From assembly GCA_903928275.1 (NCBI GenBank), contig CAIYQJ010000270.1, positions 1-5,542 on the forward strand: a DNA stretch of 5,542 nucleotides. Direction: 5' to 3'. Source of the DNA: an uncultured Chloroflexota bacterium. GTDB taxonomy: Bacteria; Chloroflexota; Limnocylindria; Limnocylindrales; CSP1-4. A program made the translations under genes and the position numbers. Positions 1 to 5,542 of this stretch are shown one piece after another (position 1 is the first letter of the stretch; the number at the start of each line of letters is the position of its first letter). Below the pieces are notes generated by a model, which saw only the letters and a program-made list of their open reading frames with translations, did no database searches and had not been told where the DNA came from.

Positions 1-676
1 CCTTGATCGCCCCGACGCGCTCGATCGCGGCCGGGGACATGAGGGCGATCCACAGGCCGCCGTCGCTCGCGAACACCTTCTGGGGCGCGAAGTAGTACGC
101 GTCGAACTCGCGCGGGTCCACGGGCAGCGCGCCGCCACCCGAGGTCGCGTCGACGACCACGAGGCCCTGGGCGACGCCGGCACGGTCACGCGGCCGGGCG
201 ATCGGCATCATGACCCCGGTCGACGTCTCGTTGTGGGTGAGAGCGTAGACGTCCACGCTGTCGTTCACGACGGGCTCTGGGCGCGTCCCCGGCTCGCTCT
301 TCACGATCTCCGGGGCGTCGAGATGTGGCGCATCCGCCGACGCCTGGGCGAACTTCGACGAGAACTCGCCGAACACGCAGTGCTGGCTGCGGTGGTCGAT
401 GAGGCCGAACGTCGCGATGTCCCAGAACGTCGTGGAGCCGCCGTTGCCGAGGACGACCTCGTAGCCGTCCGGCAGGCCGAACAGATCGGCGAGGCCGGCC
501 CGGAGGCGCCCGACGGCATCGAGCACGGGCCGCTGACGATGCGAGGTGCCCATCCACGAGCGACCGACCGCGGCGAGCGCGGCGACGGCCTCGGGTCGGA
601 CCTTGGAGGGACCGCAGCCGAAACGGCCGTCGGCGGGGAGGAGGGAGGCGGGGATGACGATCTCGGGAGTGCTCAT
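1..676 (-). CDS. serC: Phosphoserine aminotransferase, mycobacterial type (3' end cut by window edge)
   Basis: A PLP-dependent class V aminotransferase of the phosphorylated serine pathway: it converts 3-phosphohydroxypyruvate plus glutamate to phosphoserine plus 2-oxoglutarate in the cytoplasm. The frame is open from ATG at 676 to base 1, giving 225 residues of a family about 370 long. Visible motifs in order are DGRFGCGPSKVR (16-27), GTSHRQ (43-48), LGNGGSTTFWD (76-86), HNETSTGV (148-155), VVVDATSGGG (173-182, with D176 expected to pair with the PLP pyridine nitrogen) and YFAPQKVFASDGG (195-207), in which K200 is the Schiff-base lysine. From memory this motif set matches the Mycobacterium tuberculosis SerC subgroup rather than the E. 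coli one. The ATG puts the first conserved block about 15 residues from the N-terminus, as expected, but no Shine-Dalgarno sequence precedes it; an in-frame GTG at 706 would add ten residues and also lacks one. It lies 102 bases after lipA on the same strand, so it may share the transcript or have its own promoter. Confidence 0.95.
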   Translation of the reverse strand, partial: MSTPEIVIPASLLPADGRFGCGPSKVRPEAVAALAAVGRSWMGTSHRQRPVLDAVGRLRAGLADLFGLPDGYEVVLGNGGSTTFWDIATFGLIDHRSQHCVFGEFSSKFAQASADAPHLDAPEIVKSEPGTRPEPVVNDSVDVYALTHNETSTGVMMPIARPRDRAGVAQGLVVVDATSGGGALPVDPREFDAYYFAPQKVFASDGGLWIALMSPAAIERVGAIK

Positions 677-761
677 GGCGCGGAGTATGCCCGACGGGCG
701 CCTCACGGGCCGGGGGCCTAGCGGACGACGAGGTGACGCCGAACGGACGGACGCCGGGACA

Positions 762-786
762 GGCGGTCAGTCGGGCGGTCAGTCGG
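762..786. repeat. 12-bp tandem duplication across the lipA stop codon
   Basis: The unit gcggtcagtcgg occurs at 763-774 and again, identical, at 775-786, with one further matching base at 762. On the coding strand this repeats GACTGACCG, so lipA ends in TGA (781-779) and meets a second in-frame TGA exactly four codons later (769-767). The unit length is a multiple of three, which keeps the second stop in frame. It looks like a local replication-slippage duplication. No function can be claimed. Confidence 0.85.
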
Positions 787-1774
787 TCGCGACGACGACC
801 CTCCCGTCCGCGGCGACCGTGGCCCTCCGGCGGAGCTCGCGGAGCTCGGCGCCGGGGACCTGGCCGCGGGCATGGTAGCTCGTCCGCACGAGCGGCCCCG
901 ACTCCACGTGGCGGAACCCGAGCCCGAGCGCCTCGGCCTTCATCTCGGCGAACTCGTCCGGGTGGTAGTACCGCTCGATCGGAAGGTGGTCGGCCGTGGG
1001 CCGCAGGTACTGGCCGATCGTGAGGATGTCGCAGTCCACCGCCCGCAGGTCCCTGAAGGTCTCCGAGAGCTCCGCGCGGTCCTCGCCGAGGCCCACCATG
1101 ACGCTCGACTTCGTGTGGACGGCGACGCCGGCCTCGATCGCGTACGCCTTCGCGCGGGCGAGCACGTCGAGGCTCCGGTCGTAGCGGGCGCGCTTGCGCA
1201 CCGGTCGCTGCAGCCGACGCACGGTCTCCACGTTGTGGTCGAGGATGTCCGGCCCGGCCGCCATGACGGTGCGCAGGGGCGCCTCCTCGCCGTCGAAGTC
1301 GGGGATGAGGACCTCGATCCCCATCTCCGGGCACCGCGCCCGCAGCTGGCGGATCGTCTCTGCGAATGCGTCGGCGCCCCCATCGGGGAGGTCGTCGCGC
1401 GCGACGGACGTGACGACGACGTGGTCCAGGTCGAGTCGCGACAGCGCTTCCGCGACGCGGCGCGGCTCGTCGTCGTCGAACCAGGTGGGGCGTCCGGTCT
1501 TTACGGCGCAGAACCCGCACGCCCGCGTGCACGTCTCGCCGAGGATCATGACCGTCGCGGTGCGCTGGTCCCAGCACTCCCCGATGTTGGGGCAGCGGGC
1601 CTCGGCGCAGACGGTGTTGAGCTCCAGGCCACCGAGCAGCCGCCGCAGGTCGGTGTACACCTCGCCCGACGGGACCCGGGAGCGGATCCATTCAGGATGC
1701 CGGCGGACCTGCTGGCCGGCGGGGCCATCCGGCACCGAGACGACGGGGAGGGCGCGCGTCACCGGGCCGGTCAT
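779..1774 (-). CDS. lipA: Lipoyl synthase (radical SAM)
   Basis: LipA inserts two sulfur atoms at C6 and C8 of octanoyl groups bound to lipoyl domains, using SAM radicals and a sacrificial auxiliary [4Fe-4S] cluster. The 331-residue protein shows both cluster motifs: auxiliary CX4CX5C at C56, C61, C67 and radical-SAM CX3CX2C at C82, C86, C89, in the usual 26-residue register. Other family blocks are TVMILGE (74-80), VTSVARDDLPDGGA (121-134), DHNVETV (179-185), KSSVMVGLGE (222-231) and TIGQYLRPT (252-260). The C-terminal motif is RTSY (297-300) where most members have RSSY; the second serine, which I recall as the auxiliary-cluster ligand, is kept as S299. The tail after it runs about 30 residues, longer than in E. 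coli. The start is ATG at 1774, two bases after the E2 stop, with GAGG directly touching the ATG. GTG at codon 5 (1762) would have that GAGG 12 bases upstream, so the exact start is uncertain, but either way translation is probably coupled to E2. Confidence 0.97.
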   Translation of the reverse strand: MTGPVTRALPVVSVPDGPAGQQVRRHPEWIRSRVPSGEVYTDLRRLLGGLELNTVCAEARCPNIGECWDQRTATVMILGETCTRACGFCAVKTGRPTWFDDDEPRRVAEALSRLDLDHVVVTSVARDDLPDGGADAFAETIRQLRARCPEMGIEVLIPDFDGEEAPLRTVMAAGPDILDHNVETVRRLQRPVRKRARYDRSLDVLARAKAYAIEAGVAVHTKSSVMVGLGEDRAELSETFRDLRAVDCDILTIGQYLRPTADHLPIERYYHPDEFAEMKAEALGLGFRHVESGPLVRTSYHARGQVPGAELRELRRRATVAADGRVVVATD

Positions 1775-1776
1775 CC

Positions 1777-3144
1777 TCAGAAGAGGGACGTCTCGGGGCC
1801 GATCGCCTCGAGCGCCTCCTTCACGGCGTGGAGGAACGCGCCGGCCGCGGCGCCGTCGTTCGCCCGGTGGTCGAACCCGATGACCATGTTCATCACCGAC
1901 CGGATCGCTATCGCGTCGCCGTCCGGCGACTCCACGACCACTGGTCGCTTCCTGATCTCCTCCATCGTGACGATCGCGACCTCCGGGACGTTGATGATCG
2001 GCAGCGTGAGGTTCGATCCGAGCCAGCCCGTGTTGTCGACGGTGAACGTCCCGCCGCTGAAGTCGTCGAGGCGCAGCTTCCCCGCACGGGCCCGGCCGGC
2101 GACCTCGGCGATCGCGCGGTTGAGGCCGGCGATGGACATCTGGTCGACGTCGCGGACCACGGGGACGATGAGCCCCTCGGCCACGGCCACCGCGACGCCC
2201 ACGTTCACCCGCCGCTTTGCCACGAGGCCTTGCTCGGTCCACTGCGCGTTGAACGTCGGGTACTGCCTGAGCGCCGCGACGCACGCCTTCACCACGAACG
2301 GGACGTAGCTGAGGGCCAGCCCCTCCCGCGCCTGGAAGGCGCTCTTCGCCGAGGCGCGGAGACGGACGAGGCCACTGACGTCGACCTCGACGTGCACGTA
2401 TGCGTGCGGGACCGTCAGGGCGCGTGTCATCTGCGCCGCGATCGCCTTGCGCATCGGCGTGAGGGGGACGAGGACCTCGTCGACCCCGGGCGGGAAGGCG
2501 ATGCCCGTGACCGCGGCTGACGTAGCCGGAGGGACCGGAGCCGCTGCGGGCGCCACACCGGAGTCCTCGGATGGTCGTGCATCCGCGGCCGCGCCGGTGC
2601 GGGCGGCCTGGACGCGGGCCAGCACGTCGTCCCGCGTGATCCGGCCGCCGCGACCGGAGCCTGCGACCCCGGCTCCCGAGAGGCCGTTCTCGCGGAGCAG
2701 GCGGCGGACGGCCGGGGTCATCCGGCCGACGGGCCCTTCGACGACCGGGGCCGGCGCCGCGGCCGGGGACCGTGGCGCGACAGACGTGCGCCTCTCCGCC
2801 GCTGTGAGGGACGGGGCCGGTGCGGGGGCCGGGGCCGATGCCGGCGCAGGCGTCGCGGCCGGGGCCGTCGGCACGGCAGCCACCGTCTCCGCGACAGCGG
2901 CCGGCTCGTCTGCGGTGGCGATGACCGCGAGTGAGGCGCCGTTGGGAACGGTCGCGCCCTCCGCCACGAGAATCTCGGTGAGCACGCCGGCGTACGGGGA
3001 CGGCACCTCCGCGTCCACCTTGTCCGTGATGACCTCGAGGAGCGCCTCGTCCTTCTCGACGCGGTCGCCGGGCCTCTTCAGCCACCGCCCGACGGTCCCC
3101 TCCGCGAGACTCTCGCCGAGCTGGGGCATCGTCACTGTGGCCAC
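1777..3144 (-). CDS. 2-oxo acid dehydrogenase E2, lipoamide acyltransferase
   Basis: The core subunit of a 2-oxo acid dehydrogenase complex: it takes an acyl group from E1 on its swinging lipoyl arm and passes it to CoA. Its 455 residues show the standard layout. One lipoyl domain spans about 1-77, with K42 in DKVDAE as the lipoylation site. An Ala/Pro-rich linker covers about 80-137. A peripheral subunit-binding domain lies at about 139-178 (RMTPAVRRLLRENG). A second Ala/Pro linker reaches about 220, and the catalytic domain follows to the end. The catalytic motif is DHRANDG, with H426 and D430. The GTG start at 3144 is supported by GAGGAGG eight bases upstream; the ATG at 3152 is out of frame. 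The block GGTFTVDNTGWLGS (364-377) and the single lipoyl domain look more like branched-chain or general 2-oxo acid types than E. coli AceF, which has three. With no E1 gene present, pyruvate, 2-oxoglutarate or branched-chain substrates all remain possible. It shares a unit with lpdA upstream and lipA two bases downstream. Confidence 0.95.
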   Translation of the reverse strand: MATVTMPQLGESLAEGTVGRWLKRPGDRVEKDEALLEVITDKVDAEVPSPYAGVLTEILVAEGATVPNGASLAVIATADEPAAVAETVAAVPTAPAATPAPASAPAPAPAPSLTAAERRTSVAPRSPAAAPAPVVEGPVGRMTPAVRRLLRENGLSGAGVAGSGRGGRITRDDVLARVQAARTGAAADARPSEDSGVAPAAAPVPPATSAAVTGIAFPPGVDEVLVPLTPMRKAIAAQMTRALTVPHAYVHVEVDVSGLVRLRASAKSAFQAREGLALSYVPFVVKACVAALRQYPTFNAQWTEQGLVAKRRVNVGVAVAVAEGLIVPVVRDVDQMSIAGLNRAIAEVAGRARAGKLRLDDFSGGTFTVDNTGWLGSNLTLPIINVPEVAIVTMEEIRKRPVVVESPDGDAIAIRSVMNMVIGFDHRANDGAAAGAFLHAVKEALEAIGPETSLF

Positions 3145-3152
3145 GCGTTCAT

Positions 3153-3159
3153 CCTCCTC
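3153..3159 (-). promoter_or_regulatory. Ribosome binding site of the E2 gene
   Basis: On the minus strand the sequence reads GAGGAGG followed by eight bases and then GTG at 3144. This near-perfect Shine-Dalgarno sequence decides the GTG start. It is the strongest ribosome binding site in the window, stronger than those of lpdA, lipA and serC. Confidence 0.85.
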
Positions 3160-3210
3160 GGAAGGTCGGGGCGCCGGGCCGTGCCGGTTCGGGCGTCGAC
3201 CCGCGACCGT

Positions 3211-3232
3211 CGTGTCGGGACCGACAGTGTCG
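3211..3232. promoter_or_regulatory. Overlapping palindromes in the E2 leader
   Basis: Within the 165-base gap between lpdA and E2, tgtcgg (3213-3218) and ccgaca (3221-3226) form a 14-base inverted repeat with a two-base centre. The same cgaca (3222-3226) pairs with tgtcg (3228-3232) around a single base. The two palindromes share one arm, and gtgtcg is directly repeated at 3212 and 3227. This could be an operator for a dimeric repressor or a pair of mutually exclusive RNA hairpins. No run of T follows, so it does not look like an intrinsic terminator. The function is inferred from symmetry only. Confidence 0.3.
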
Positions 3233-3281
3233 CCGAAAACGGGGGCTCATGTCGTCGCCGGTGGATCGCCGCGCGCCGGCT

Positions 3282-3309
3282 CCCCGGCCCCGGCCCCGGG
3301 TACTGACCC
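3282..3309 (-). repeat. GGGGCC repeat just after the lpdA stop
   Basis: On the minus strand, immediately after the lpdA stop, there is GGG (3309-3307), then three GGGG runs (3297-3294, 3291-3288, 3285-3282) separated by CC. Four G runs in 28 bases meet the loose pattern of an intramolecular G-quadruplex, although the interleaved CC could favour ordinary GC hairpins instead. In DNA this rich in GC such a run can arise by chance. Confidence 0.4.
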
Positions 3310-4746
3310 TCAGAAGTTGATGGACCGCCCGTCGACGGCCATCGCCGCCTCCGCGAGGACCTCGGCGTTGGTGGGGTGCGGGTGCGTGGCGAGCGCGATC
3401 TCCCACGGCTGCGCCTCGAGGACCATCGCGAGCGACGCCTCCGCGATGAGGTCGGTGGCGTGCGGGCCGATGATGTGGACGCCCAGGGTCTCGCCCGTCT
3501 CCGCGTGCGCGATCACCTTGGCGAAACCCTCGTACTCGCCCCCGATGACGGCCTTCGCGATCGCCTGGAACGGGACCTTCCCGATCTTCGTGGGCAGGCC
3601 ACGATCGGCACACTGCGCCTCGGTCAGCCCGACGGACGCGATCTCCGGCCGGCAGTACGTGGCGCGCGGCTGCTGCGCGTAGTCCATGCCTTCGACGTCC
3701 TCGCCGGCGATCGTGTGGACGGCGATGAGACCCTCGTGTGCGGCCGTGTGTGCGAGCCAGAGCCCGCCCACGATGTCCCCGATCGCATACAGGTGGTCCG
3801 CCGCGGTGCGCATGTGGTCGTCGACGACGACGATCCCGCGGTCGACCGCGGCCGTCGTCGTCTCGAGGCCGACGTCCTCCACGTTCGCTGCCCGGCCGGT
3901 CGCCACGAGCATGACCTCGGCGCGGACCTCGCGCGTCCCCGCCTCGCCGTCGCGGCCCACGTCCACGTGCACCCCGCCCTCGTCCGCGACGACCGAGGCC
4001 GTGTCGAAGCGGGCGCGGGTGATGACCTGGATCCCGCGCTTCGTGAAGCTGCGCTCCAGGACCACGGAGACGTCCGCGTCCTCGAGAGGGACGATCGCCG
4101 GAAGGTACTCGAGGAGCGTGACCTGCGTGCCCATGTCGTGGAAGAACGACGCGAACTCCACGCCGACAGCGCCCGCGCCCACGATCGCGATGCTCGCGGG
4201 GAGAGTCCCGCGGCGGAGCACGTCGTCCGAGGTGATGACCCGCGTCCCGTCGGGCACCAGGCCCGGCAGGCTCTTCGTCCGGCTGCCGGTCGCGAGGATG
4301 ACGTCGTGCGCCTCCAGCGTCCGCTCTCCCCCGCCGCCGGGCGTTCCGTCCTCGCCCGCAAGCGCGACGCGCACCGTTGTCGGGCCATCGAGGCGTCCGC
4401 GGCCCTGGACCCACTCCACGCCGTTGCGCTTCACGAGGCTGCGGAGGCCCGTCCACATCCGCTTCACGACGGCGTCGCGGCGAGCCGCGACGACCGCGTA
4501 GTCCACCTCGATCGAGCCGTCGACGAGGACGCCGAACTCCCTTGCTCTGCGGACGCGCGCGAGCACATCGGCTGATTCGAGCAGCGCCTTCGTGGGGATG
4601 CAACCGCGATGGAGGCACGTGCCGCCGATGGGACCCTCGTCCACGAGGGCGACCCGCATCCCGAGCTGCGACGCCCGGAAGGCGGCCGAGTAGCCGCCGG
4701 TGCCGGCGCCGAGGACGACGAGATCGAATCGGTCGGTATCGGGCAT
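3310..4746 (-). CDS. lpdA: Dihydrolipoamide dehydrogenase (E3)
   Basis: A FAD-dependent disulfide oxidoreductase that reoxidises dihydrolipoyl groups on E2 and passes the electrons to NAD. The 478-residue length is typical. Visible landmarks are the FAD-binding GAGTGG (13-18), the redox-active disulfide in GGTCLHRGCIPTK with C44 and C49, the NAD-binding GAGAVG (190-195), the second FAD contact YAIGDIVGG (320-328), and the C-terminal HPHPTNAE in which H457 and E462 form the catalytic pair of the dimer interface. The CLHRGC spacer, in place of the common CLNVGC, is a known E3 variant that I associate with actinobacterial and related lineages. A small Gly-rich loop lies at about 131-143. The ATG at 4746 is preferred over the ATG at 4800 because GAGG sits seven bases upstream and FDLVVLG then falls at the normal distance; the longer form would add an unusual Arg-rich leader. 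It probably serves the E2 encoded next and may be shared with other lipoyl complexes. Mercuric or glutathione reductase is unlikely given the C-terminal motif and the gene context. Confidence 0.96.
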   Translation of the reverse strand: MPDTDRFDLVVLGAGTGGYSAAFRASQLGMRVALVDEGPIGGTCLHRGCIPTKALLESADVLARVRRAREFGVLVDGSIEVDYAVVAARRDAVVKRMWTGLRSLVKRNGVEWVQGRGRLDGPTTVRVALAGEDGTPGGGGERTLEAHDVILATGSRTKSLPGLVPDGTRVITSDDVLRRGTLPASIAIVGAGAVGVEFASFFHDMGTQVTLLEYLPAIVPLEDADVSVVLERSFTKRGIQVITRARFDTASVVADEGGVHVDVGRDGEAGTREVRAEVMLVATGRAANVEDVGLETTTAAVDRGIVVVDDHMRTAADHLYAIGDIVGGLWLAHTAAHEGLIAVHTIAGEDVEGMDYAQQPRATYCRPEIASVGLTEAQCADRGLPTKIGKVPFQAIAKAVIGGEYEGFAKVIAHAETGETLGVHIIGPHATDLIAEASLAMVLEAQPWEIALATHPHPTNAEVLAEAAMAVDGRSINF

Positions 4747-4753
4747 GAGGGAT

Positions 4754-4757
4754 CCTC
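4754..4757 (-). promoter_or_regulatory. Ribosome binding site of lpdA
   Basis: GAGG on the minus strand, seven bases before the ATG at 4746, supports this start over the in-frame ATG at 4800. Confidence 0.6.
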
Positions 4758-4816
4758 GGAGGGGCCGGCGGACGGTTCGGTGGGTGCGGACGACGCGCAT
4801 CGTACCCCGGCGCCCG

Positions 4817-5542
4817 TCAGCCGACCGGGCGCACCCTCATCCACAGGTCCGCCACAAGGGCCCGGACCGCGTCCGCGTCCGGCGCATGGAGCGCGGTCTC
4901 GGCGAGCGCGCGCAGGGCCGCGAGATCGACCGTGGCGAGGGCGGTCCGGACGAGGGCGAGCGACCCGGCCTCCATCGACAGCTCGGCGATGCCGAGTCCC
5001 ACGAGGACGAGGGCAGCGGCGGGATCGCCCGCGACCTCGCCGCACACGGCCAGGGGTGTCCGGGTCTCAGCGGCCCCGTCGACCGTGATCCGGATGAGGC
5101 GCAGGACGGCCGGATGGAGCGCGTCCTGGAGCCGCGCGAGGGCGGGGTTCCCGCGGTCGGCGGCGAGCGTGTACTGGGTGAGATCGTTCGTGCCGATGCT
5201 CAGGAAGTCGAGGCCTCGCGCCAGCTCCTCGACCATGACCGCGGCCGACGGCGTCTCGATCATGGCCCCGAGTCGCATCCTGGCCGGAGCGGCGCCGGTG
5301 CCGGCCAGGGTGGCCATCGCCTCGTCGCGGAGGTCCGCGAGCAGCTCGACGTCGGCACGCGTCGCGACCATGGGCGCGAGGACCCGCGGCTCGACTCCGG
5401 CATCGGCGGCTGCCTGCGCGATCGCGCGAAGCTGCGCCAGGAAGAGGCCACGCTCGCGCCGTGCGAGCCGGATCCCGCGCACGCCGAGGAACGGATTCGC
5501 CTCCGCCGGTGCCGGCAGGTACGCCACCGACTTGTCGCCCCC
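4817..5542 (-). CDS. ptsI: PTS enzyme I, C-terminal PEP-binding domain (5' end cut by window edge)
   Basis: Enzyme I of the phosphotransferase system autophosphorylates from PEP, releasing pyruvate, and passes the phosphate to HPr. Only the last 241 residues are present; the frame is open at base 5542, so the phospho-histidine domain and true start lie outside. Counting from the edge codon, the fragment opens with GGDKS and then NPFLGVRGIR (16-25), the TIM-barrel region with PEP-binding arginines. Next come GAMIETPSA (with E96) and LSIGTNDLTQYTLAADRGN (with N119 and D120), which bind Mg-PEP, and then AVCGEVAGD with the catalytic acid C167. The GGDK and NPFLG blocks and the order of the rest fit enzyme I better than pyruvate phosphate dikinase or PEP synthase. 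The fragment does not tell whether the parent is classical PtsI, nitrogen-type PtsP or a multidomain fusion such as those linked to dihydroxyacetone kinase. It ends 70 bases before lpdA on the same strand. Confidence 0.92.
   Translation of the reverse strand, partial: GGDKSVAYLPAPAEANPFLGVRGIRLARRERGLFLAQLRAIAQAAADAGVEPRVLAPMVATRADVELLADLRDEAMATLAGTGAAPARMRLGAMIETPSAAVMVEELARGLDFLSIGTNDLTQYTLAADRGNPALARLQDALHPAVLRLIRITVDGAAETRTPLAVCGEVAGDPAAALVLVGLGIAELSMEAGSLALVRTALATVDLAALRALAETALHAPDADAVRALVADLWMRVRPVG

Noticed and set aside
677..778. Possible terminator between lipA and serC (GCCCG/CGGGC pairing near 690-706).
   Set aside because: The stem is only four or five pairs and no T run follows, so the pairing is expected by chance at this GC content.
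186..1691. Minus-strand open frame across serC and lipA in another frame.
   Set aside because: Its translation is Arg/Pro/Gly-rich shadow sequence, while the serC and lipA frames carry all conserved residues.
872..2308. Long plus-strand open frame (478 codons) antisense to lipA and E2, and similar long frames at 3376-4575 and 2447-3682.
   Set aside because: The translations are Arg/Pro/Ala/His-rich with no family motif, and they lie opposite genes with complete catalytic motifs. GC-rich coding DNA routinely leaves antisense frames open.
2750..2880. Repetitive GGGGCC/GCCGGGGCC-like DNA inside the E2 gene.
   Set aside because: It encodes the Ala/Pro-rich flexible linker between the lipoyl and subunit-binding domains, which explains the repetition without a separate element.
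1775..3085. The lipA reading frame stays open far upstream through E2, which could suggest a 768-residue fusion.
   Set aside because: The upstream part is low-complexity Arg/Gly-rich sequence in the wrong frame of a clear E2 gene. LipA homology begins only after the ATG at 1774.
4747..4800. Upstream ATG of lpdA adding 18 Arg-rich residues.
   Set aside because: The inner ATG at 4746 has a spaced GAGG and gives the normal E3 N-terminus; the extension matches no family feature or recognisable signal peptide.

Overview
The window is a compact, very GC-rich bacterial segment. It carries five genes, all read from the minus strand, so transcription runs from the right end of the window to the left. 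In that order they are: the C-terminal part of PTS enzyme I (ptsI, 5542 to 4817, cut by the window edge); dihydrolipoamide dehydrogenase E3 (lpdA, 4746 to 3310); a 2-oxo acid dehydrogenase E2 acyltransferase (3144 to 1777); lipoyl synthase (lipA, 1774 to 779); and the N-terminal 60% of phosphoserine aminotransferase (serC, 676 to 1, cut by the window edge). No RNA gene, mobile element, CRISPR array or attachment site was seen, and no gene-free stretch exceeds 165 bases.

The centre is a lipoate-dependent module. E2 carries a single lipoyl domain whose lysine needs lipoate, LipA inserts the two sulfurs that turn an octanoyl group into lipoyl on that lysine, and E3 reoxidises the dihydrolipoyl arm with NAD. 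E2 and lipA are separated by two bases, which points to translational coupling of the acceptor protein with its maturation enzyme. The E1 decarboxylase and an octanoyltransferase or lipoate ligase (LipB or LplA) are not in the window. The substrate of the complex therefore cannot be fixed from here; the E2 core looks closest to branched-chain or general 2-oxo acid dehydrogenase types.

The flanking genes are central metabolism: enzyme I turns PEP into pyruvate while charging HPr, and SerC makes phosphoserine from a glycolytic intermediate. Spacings between genes are 70, 165, 2 and 102 bases. The 165-base leader before E2 holds overlapping short palindromes, and the end of lipA carries a 12-base tandem duplication that gives two in-frame stop codons.

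The high GC content, GTG start, CLHRGC-type E3 active site and mycobacterial-type SerC suggest Actinomycetota or a high-GC Chloroflexota lineage. The sequence alone does not decide between them. This is ordinary housekeeping DNA; I found no convincing sign of an undescribed system.
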